Below are positions 62,915 to 64,000 of a stretch of DNA of 64,000 nt, one piece after another. How positions within the stretch are numbered: the stretch's first letter is position 1; each line of letters opens with the position of its first letter. The position numbers and the translations under genes were made by a program. The notes below the pieces were generated by a model. It was not told the origin of the DNA. It saw only the letters and a list, made by a program, of their open reading frames with translations, and did not search any database. The stretch comes from Deltaproteobacteria bacterium (lineage in GTDB: Bacteria; Desulfobacterota; Dissulfuribacteria; Dissulfuribacterales; UBA3076), in NCBI GenBank assembly GCA_018399745.1, contig JAGYNZ010000006.1, positions 28,118 through 92,117 of the forward strand, given 5' to 3'.

Positions 62915-64000
62915 TTATACACCAACCCTGATCCTGTATTTCACCTTCATCTCTCCATCCCTTGGGACCTTTACATCGAATTTAATGGTATAGGCATCGA
63001 TCTTCTCATAAGGGTAGTTGCTGCTGATTACCGACCAGTTTCCGGACAATGGTTCCACGATACCCACGACAATATCCTCTTCTTTATGGTTTCTGAGTGT
63101 TATCTCCCACTCAGATTCATAAAGCCTGGTAGTAATCTTTCTGTAGTCTGTCTGGGTCCTCTCTGCCACCACATCGAACGCCTCACCAACCTTCAGCCGC
63201 ACATCCTCATCTTTCGGGGTGTGTTCTATCCTGTCTTCGCCTATAAACTGCAGACTCTTATCAACATCCTGCTTATAGAGGCGCATAATCCCTGCGGGCA
63301 GGGGCATGCCCAGGCTATTGGCCTGTGAATTTTTGAACGTGACATAGACATTCACCTGCTGTTTTGGATTCTGGTCCTGATAACTTCTGATAAAATACCC
63401 TTTCGTCCCCTGAACAAGCAGCTCTTTTCGAATCTTTGAACCAACGGCCTTGAAAAGACTGACCTGTTTTGTCTGGTTGTCCTTTATTGTGGTTGTCCTT
63501 TGCAGGTCATATATATGATATTCAAAGAAGGGCTGTTCCTCAAATTGCTGGGCCCCCGTCACTTTGCTGGGCGCCATGGCATAAACCCTTTCGCTGGCTA
63601 CTGCCTCCCTGACCCGATGGACCTCCCCTGCTACCAGTTTCAGAGCGGCATTCCTGTAAGTTGCGCCACTCCTGTTGTCCAGGCTCACCCAGCCGGATAT
63701 GTCCGCGGACGTATCGTCATTACTCACAACAACGATGTAATCCGCCTTCCAGTTAATATTACTGGTAAGATAAGAGACTTCCAGCTCATGAGTATTCGTG
63801 CTCCTGTTGTCATAAAGCCAGGTGAGGGTCGGTTTTGCTATGAGGTTTTCAGGGATTTCAGGAAGGATCTGGTAGCCCGGATGTCCCAGATATATCTCGT
63901 CTTTTATCCTATAGATCTGCCCCTTGTTATTGCTTAACAAAGTCGCTTCCACCACCTCCTCTCTGTCCTGAAATTCGTTCCGGCTCATTAACTTTATCTT
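62915..64000 (-). CDS. DUF4139 domain protein, N-terminus beyond the window
   Basis: The frame is open to the right edge; about 361 C-terminal residues are visible. EEVVEATLLSNNKGQIYRI, WLYDNRSTNTHELEVSYLTS, INWKADYIVVVSNDD and SLDNRSGATYRNAALKLVAG are typical of DUF4139 proteins, whose N-terminal part holds a DUF4140/mucoidy-type beta domain. They are exported proteins of unknown function, rich in beta strands. The ATG at 63988 is internal, not the start. Confidence 0.85.
   Translation of the reverse strand, partial: KIKLMSRNEFQDREEVVEATLLSNNKGQIYRIKDEIYLGHPGYQILPEIPENLIAKPTLTWLYDNRSTNTHELEVSYLTSNINWKADYIVVVSNDDTSADISGWVSLDNRSGATYRNAALKLVAGEVHRVREAVASERVYAMAPSKVTGAQQFEEQPFFEYHIYDLQRTTTIKDNQTKQVSLFKAVGSKIRKELLVQGTKGYFIRSYQDQNPKQQVNVYVTFKNSQANSLGMPLPAGIMRLYKQDVDKSLQFIGEDRIEHTPKDEDVRLKVGEAFDVVAERTQTDYRKITTRLYESEWEITLRNHKEEDIVVGIVEPLSGNWSVISSNYPYEKIDAYTIKFDVKVPRDGEMKVKYRIRVGV

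Noticed and set aside
1..64000. CRISPR arrays, prophage, integrases, rRNA genes
   Set aside because: No regularly spaced repeats, phage structural genes, integrase or ribosomal RNA sequence were seen on either strand.

Overview
The window is a chromosomal piece of a Gram-negative bacterium. Its gene content (FtsEX-EnvC, LPS enzyme KdsB, tandem PilT/PilU-type ATPases, several PilZ proteins, ectoine synthesis, an ASKHA/DUF4445 corrinoid-activator-like protein, a FecR/TPR/beta-barrel protein, many toxin-antitoxin relics) looks most like Desulfobacterota (former Deltaproteobacteria). This is inference from content: no rRNA, tRNA, CRISPR array, phage or intact insertion sequence was found, and no sulfate-reduction gene is visible.

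Layout. 1-5285 is an accessory, partly decayed stretch: a lipase-like gene frameshifted in its signal peptide, HicAB, a HigA relic, a ParDE-like pair, a MazEF-like pair whose antitoxin appears frameshifted, and a peptidase relic. 5286-12042 is a core block on the + strand (radical SAM protein, ileS, CDP-alcohol phosphatidyltransferase, rsmI, kdsB). 12043-13323 holds an exported protein of unknown function behind a very good sigma-54 promoter with inverted repeats upstream. 13530-16287 (minus) is ftsE-ftsX-envC. 16823-19740 is pilT, a pilU-like gene and a zinc-ribbon/receiver-like gene. 20074-24138 carries a Tat-exported superoxide dismutase, galU and priA. 24208-25918 (minus) holds a WbqC-type protein and a flavodoxin/ArsC-like fusion. 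26078-29198 (minus) is ectA-ectB-ectC followed by a YitT-type membrane protein. 29908-42385 is mixed: amphi-Trp protein, PGPGW membrane protein, prfC, MntP-like transporter, DUF1992, asnB, HPr and PTS enzyme I, a lone cytochrome b, a YkgJ cysteine-cluster protein, and a frameshifted exported beta-rich protein. 43116-49909 has a Sel1-repeat protein, PilZ, macrodomain, YIP1, a flippase-like membrane protein, an ABC exporter pair and tsaE.

50085-59018 is the most interesting block. It encodes a Ser/Thr kinase fused to PilZ-like and cyclic-nucleotide-binding domains, a PP2C phosphatase, a CHASE2 class III cyclase, a FecR-TPR-beta-barrel outer-membrane-type protein, and a 75-residue orphan protein behind a strong ribosome binding site. 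The parts suggest a periplasm-sensing cAMP to kinase/phosphatase pathway tied to an outer-membrane machine. The right end (59186-64000, minus) holds the ASKHA protein, a small membrane protein, another PilZ protein, argG and a truncated DUF4139 gene.

Three coding regions carry single-base-type frame breaks (about 919, 4358 and 41710). One is at a homopolymer, so sequencing or assembly error must be excluded before reading biology into them.
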